Shown here: positions 15,601-17,400 of the stretch, in pieces
How the letters are laid out: each line of letters opens with the position of its first letter
How positions within the stretch are numbered: position 1 is the first letter of the stretch
Assembly (NCBI GenBank): GCA_019247245.1
Contig: JAFAPF010000468.1
Span: 1 to 17,400 of the forward strand
Direction of reading: 5' to 3'
Length of the DNA: 17,400 nt
Source: Rubrobacter sp.
GTDB lineage: Bacteria > Actinomycetota > Rubrobacteria > Rubrobacterales > Rubrobacteraceae
Position numbers and translations under genes: made by a program
Notes under the pieces: generated by a model
Seen by the model: the letters and a program-made list of their open reading frames with translations, nothing else
Database searches by the model: none
Told to the model about the DNA's origin: nothing

Positions 15601-15702
15601 TAGTGGTGGCTTTTCTCTCCATGTAGCCACCCCGACTGGACATTTCCTCCCCCATGTTTCTTACATTCTGGTCGGACCCCTATCAATGCTGGGGCGCCAC
15701 TA
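15601..15702. ncRNA. Candidate multibranched RNA fold
   Basis: TAGTGG (15601-15606) can pair with CCACTA (15697-15702). Between them are three hairpins: GGCT/AGCC (15608-15628, extendable to GGTGGCT/AGCCACC if the outer stem is shortened), CCGAC/GTCGG (15632-15675) and CCCC/GGGG (15677-15694). The layout resembles a four-way junction, but there is no tRNA-type T-loop or CCA end. It may be a coincidence of short stems. Confidence 0.25.
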
Positions 15703-15759
15703 CAGCCCCCACATTTGTGTGCAGAAATTCGCCCTGTACGGTCTTGCAAAGAAAGTCCG

Positions 15760-15837
15760 TCTGAGCAAAAACTCGGGCTTCTGCACAAAAACTGCTTTTA
15801 GCTAGCTCGTCTCAGAAATCCGTTCTGTGCAAAAAGG
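15760..15837 (-). repeat. Three imperfect copies of a 14-base T-rich motif
   Basis: Read on the minus strand: CCTTTTTGCACAGA (15837-15824), AGTTTTTGTGCAGA (15793-15780) and AGTTTTTGCTCAGA (15773-15760). They lie immediately downstream of the stop of the glutaredoxin-like gene and could act in its 3' end formation or as protein-binding sites. Confidence 0.5.
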
Positions 15838-15840
15838 TTA

Positions 15841-16080
15841 CTAAAGTTTGAGCAATCCCTCTAGCTGTCTCCGGGCGAACCCGAACACCACGTCTTCGCC
15901 ATCTATGACGATAACAGGCGTAGCCGTGGCACCCATGCGTTGCACTTCGGCGAGCGTCTCTGGATCCTTGGTGACATCCTTAGTGATGAACTCCACGCCT
16001 TTCTCGCGAAGAAACCTCTCCGTCCTATGGCAGGGTACTCACCCAGGTTGAATGAAAACCACGACGCCTGTTGGCGTCAT
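15841..16080 (-). CDS. Glutaredoxin-like protein with in-frame TGA at the first active-site position (candidate selenoprotein, UxxC)
   Basis: Minus-strand gene of 80 codons: ATG at 16080-16078 and TAG stop at 15843-15841, with one in-frame TGA (16041-16039, codon 14). Read through, it gives MTPTGVVVFIQPG-U-VPCHRTERFL..., then KGVEFITKDVTKDPETLAEV, the cis-proline motif GATATPVIVIDG, and a helical end FARRQLEGLLKL. This is a full glutaredoxin fold pattern of 79 residues in which TGA stands exactly where the first cysteine of CxxC belongs and Cys17 is kept. AAAAGGGG lies 7 bases before ATG. Everything else is intact, which argues against decay and for selenocysteine insertion. A nonsense mutation or sequencing error (TGT or TGC to TGA) remains possible. 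The likely role is thiol/selenol-disulfide exchange; substrate unknown. Confidence 0.75.
15991..16014 (-). promoter_or_regulatory. Candidate bacterial SECIS hairpin downstream of the TGA
   Basis: On the minus strand, 24 bases after TGA, TTTCTT (16014-16009) pairs with GAGAAA (16005-16000) around a CGC loop, giving five standard pairs and one T-G. An alternative, 27 bases after TGA, is CTTCGC/GTGGAG (16011-16006 with 15996-15991), with two wobble pairs and a 9-base loop starting with G. As I recall the published rules, bacterial SECIS hairpins lie about 16-37 bases after UGA and have a G in the first two loop positions; both fit. Hairpins this small also arise by chance. Confidence 0.4.
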
Positions 16081-16087
16081 TTCCATA

Positions 16088-16095
16088 CCCCTTTT
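16088..16095 (-). promoter_or_regulatory. Ribosome binding site of the glutaredoxin-like gene
   Basis: AAAAGGGG on the minus strand, 7 bases before ATG at 16080. It sets the start of the reading frame that runs through the TGA and supports an expressed gene. Confidence 0.6.
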
Positions 16096-16126
16096 GCCGC
16101 TTGCACAGAAGCAATATTGTCGGATC

Positions 16127-16166
16127 ATTGTATACGCTGAGTTGGATTTATAGGAGTAATCTACTC
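16127..16166 (-). promoter_or_regulatory. Candidate promoter -10 with overlapping palindromic operator
   Basis: On the minus strand TACAAT (16132-16127) matches five of six -10 positions, about 47 bases upstream of the glutaredoxin-like ATG. No good -35 is seen at 17 bases. The perfect palindrome GAGTA-N3-TACTC (16154-16166) sits at and just above that place. This arrangement suits a regulated promoter with a factor bound at -35. Confidence 0.35.
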
Positions 16167-16232
16167 GGGTGTGGGCATCCCGATGGTGGGCTGCTCGATT
16201 TCTGCTGTTAGCTACGCAAGTTGCTGCTCCGA

Positions 16233-16328
16233 CTCGGCGGCTGACTTACGTGCTGCGTCTTCACGAGGTACCTACCTAACCGCTCTCGGGATGAGCTGTG
16301 CGATTAAGGTTTCCGAGAAGCCGCCGAG
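16233..16328. ncRNA. 96-base element closed by a 10-bp perfect inverted repeat
   Basis: CTCGGCGGCT (16233-16242) and AGCCGCCGAG (16319-16328) are perfectly complementary. Inside, on the plus strand, CGTG/CACG, AACC/GGTT and GCTC/GAGC can form smaller helices, giving a branched fold. The closing stem is much more GC-rich than its surroundings. It could be a structured RNA or a tiny palindromic insertion; no target duplication is obvious. There is no T-loop, so it is not a normal tRNA. Confidence 0.35.
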
Positions 16329-16780
16329 CCTGTAAAAACCGCTGTCTAACCAACCGGTAGCCCCTAATTAGGTTCAAAGCACCACATACTAGGGCTCGCG
16401 GTGTTCGAACAGCTTCGGGGAAGAGCACTAAGGCATTCTTCGACAGGCTCACCATATTCTCGAAGCTCAAACGGATTGCAGATGATGAGAAGTATCCTAT
16501 AAGGCCACGGCAGAAGAAGGAGGGTGAAGGTGAAGATCCTGTCTCCGTTAGACCTGGTACCTACCAACCCTTCTAACCTAGAAGCCTATAGCCAGATACG
16601 CTGTAAGTTTTCTTGCTCCCCTTGCTGGTAGATTCTGATAGATCCAAACAAATCAGAGTGCCTGGTGGTAGGAACGTATAGGTGAATCCTCGCCGGGCTT
16701 CGATGTGCATAGCCCGGAGCAAGAGAAATGTGCGGGCCGTGTAGAACCGGCCCCGGCAGGGAAATTGCTTGGTAGTGTGT
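16329..16780. other. Gene-poor stretch with a doubtful coding remnant and two hairpins
   Basis: No supportable gene. The plus strand is open from 16361 to a TAA at 16574-16576 without a normal start codon; it encodes a protein-like string (KAFFDRLTIFSKLKRIADDE) of unknown origin. CTTCGA/TCGAAG (16438-16465) is a palindrome within it. Two GC-rich hairpins lie at 16693-16717 (CCGGGCT/AGCCCGG) and 16734-16753 (GGGCCG/CGGCCC), just downstream of the minus-strand gene at 16781. Confidence 0.4.
16693..16753 (-). terminator. Two tandem GC hairpins downstream of the exported-protein gene
   Basis: CCGGGCT/AGCCCGG with an 11-base loop (16693-16717) and GGGCCG/CGGCCC with an 8-base loop (16734-16753) lie 28-88 bases beyond the stop of the minus-strand gene. 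Neither has a T run on the minus strand, so termination by them is only suggested by place. Confidence 0.35.
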
Positions 16781-17062
16781 CTACCTACTGCGTCTAAAGA
16801 CGGCGTAACCCAAGACGCCCGAGCCCAGCAGCAGAGCGGCAGCGGCGGACAAAACCACCGCAGGACTACCAACCGGTCCGTCATCGCTCTTGGGCAGCGG
16901 CTGCACCATGGTCATCTCCATAGTTTCTTCCTCCATCATGGTCCCCTGCGCGGCGAATGCGCTGGACACGATCATCATGGCCACCAGAGCCAACGCGACC
17001 GAGTAAACTACCCTCTTGAGATTTCCCCCTTCTAACCACACACGCGTCTCTTCAACCTGCAC
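16781..17062 (-). CDS. Small exported protein with signal peptide and C-terminal LPK-type sorting-like tail
   Basis: 93 residues from GTG at 17062, preceded by AGAGG; an internal GTG at 17041 is an alternative start. The basic NLKR is followed by a hydrophobic core VVYSVALALVAMMIVSSAFA and a good signal-peptidase site (AFA before AQG). The mature part is very short: an acidic, methionine-rich segment (TMMEEETMEMTM), then QPLPKSDDGPVG, a hydrophobic helix (AVVLSAAAALLLGSGVLGYAV) and the basic end FRRSR. This order (LPxT-like motif, helix, positive tail) is that of a sortase-type cell-wall signal, but LPKSD departs from LPxTG, so it may simply be a membrane-anchored peptide. Similar tails are common in Rubrobacter, as I recall. 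Function unknown. Confidence 0.65.
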   Translation of the reverse strand: MQVEETRVWLEGGNLKRVVYSVALALVAMMIVSSAFAAQGTMMEEETMEMTMVQPLPKSDDGPVGSPAVVLSAAAALLLGSGVLGYAVFRRSR

Positions 17063-17300
17063 TGTTTCCTCTTACGAGGGTCGAGCAGGTCTGGATACAA
17101 CTAATTGAGAGCTTGCGCCTACGCTCTAATGAGGCTGTCGTTGCCTCTATTCAGCTGCTTCGCCATAACCGACGAAGGCGACGAACTTATTGCCCCATTC
17201 GTGTTACCGGTTGGCGAGGAGGTCGCTAGACCGGTCCTCTCTAGTACTGTCATCGAGGATAATTTGGATGCTCAGTAGCACGGCTGTGCAAGTACCTTCA

Positions 17301-17400
17301 TCACATTAAGGCGCCTTCGAGTAGAGCTGCCCAGGCCAAAACGAGCGTTATGGCAACCAGAGAGCTAAGGACAAACGACTTCCTCTCCGAGATCATCATG
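17301..17400 (-). CDS. Possible small membrane protein, cut by the right edge
   Basis: Minus-strand frame open to the window edge, stop TGA at 17303-17301. The visible part reads MMISERKSFVLSSLVAITLV, then LAWAALLEGALM: 32 residues with one hydrophobic span after a charged start. Both ATGs lie at the very edge (17399 and 17396), so the true start and any ribosome site may be outside. It could be a tiny membrane protein or the tail of a longer one. Support is only the membrane-like profile. Confidence 0.35.
   Translation of the reverse strand, partial: MMISERKSFVLSSLVAITLVLAWAALLEGALM

Larger units (their letters stand above)
15094..15840. other. Gene-poor, hairpin-rich intergenic region
   Basis: About 750 bases without a supportable gene on either strand; the open frames here are short and have no family-like pattern. 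G+C is visibly lower than in the hydrogenase genes. It contains an 11-base tandem duplication, several strong inverted repeats and three copies of a 14-base motif, listed separately. Confidence 0.6.

Noticed and set aside
15848..16051. 67-residue plus-strand open frame
   Set aside because: It is the antisense shadow of the minus-strand glutaredoxin-like gene.
15841..16080. Simple pseudogene reading of the glutaredoxin-like gene
   Set aside because: It cannot be excluded, but the only lesion is TGA at the catalytic position and all other signals are intact, so it is reported as a candidate selenoprotein.
16233..16328. tRNA-Sec (selC) reading of the 96-base element
   Set aside because: The length and long closing stem are tempting, but no T-loop (TTCRA), no placed TCA anticodon and no CCA end are visible.
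16366..16415. tRNA-like T-loop (GGTTCAAAG) and the palindrome GTTCGAAC
   Set aside because: The flanking bases do not form a T-stem, acceptor stem or anticodon arm on either strand.
1..17400. CRISPR arrays, rRNA genes, insertion sequences
   Set aside because: No regularly spaced repeats, rRNA-like sequence, transposase or clear terminal repeats with target duplications were seen.

Overview
The window is most likely from a high-GC Gram-positive actinobacterium, possibly Rubrobacter-like. Three things suggest this: the actinobacterial-type group 1h (also called group 5) [NiFe] hydrogenase, the accessory genes that usually travel with it (DUF5947-type, DUF6084-type, NifU/Rieske-like, SIS-domain), and a small exported protein with an LPK-type C-terminal sorting-like tail. 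The genus is an inference; the hydrogenase class is well supported.

Positions 1-14670 are one dense plus-strand cluster. It begins inside the hydrogenase small subunit (cut by the left edge) and continues with the large subunit, a NifU/Rieske-like iron-sulfur protein, a zinc-ribbon DUF5947-type protein, a 78-residue small protein, a DUF6084-type protein, two unrecognised hydrogenase-associated proteins, the large-subunit maturation protease and a 33-residue membrane peptide. The maturation block follows: hypF, hypC, a second HypC-like gene, hypD, hypE, a tandem SIS-domain protein, hypA and hypB. Most junctions are 1-20 bases apart or overlapping, so the set is probably one or a few transcripts. 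Family knowledge says such enzymes oxidise trace atmospheric H2 and feed electrons to respiration. HypA/B insert nickel, HypC/D/E/F build and deliver Fe(CN)2CO, the protease removes the last 22 residues of the large subunit, and the NifU/Rieske-like protein is a candidate electron relay or cluster carrier. A terminator-like hairpin follows hypB at 14730-14772.

Positions 14816-17400 are different: lower G+C, gene-poor and rich in hairpins. They hold a short plus-strand membrane protein, about 400 bases with unusually many inverted repeats (including a 15-bp stem), and two minus-strand genes plus the start of a possible third at the right edge. The minus-strand gene at 15841-16080 is the main discovery. 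It reads as a complete 79-residue glutaredoxin-like protein whose only interruption is an in-frame TGA exactly where the first active-site cysteine of CxxC belongs (U-V-P-C). It has its own ribosome binding site, a normal stop, and a hairpin downstream of the TGA that could be a bacterial SECIS element. It is therefore a candidate selenocysteine glutaredoxin that ordinary gene calling misses. No selA, selB, selD or selC is visible here, so the genome must be checked.
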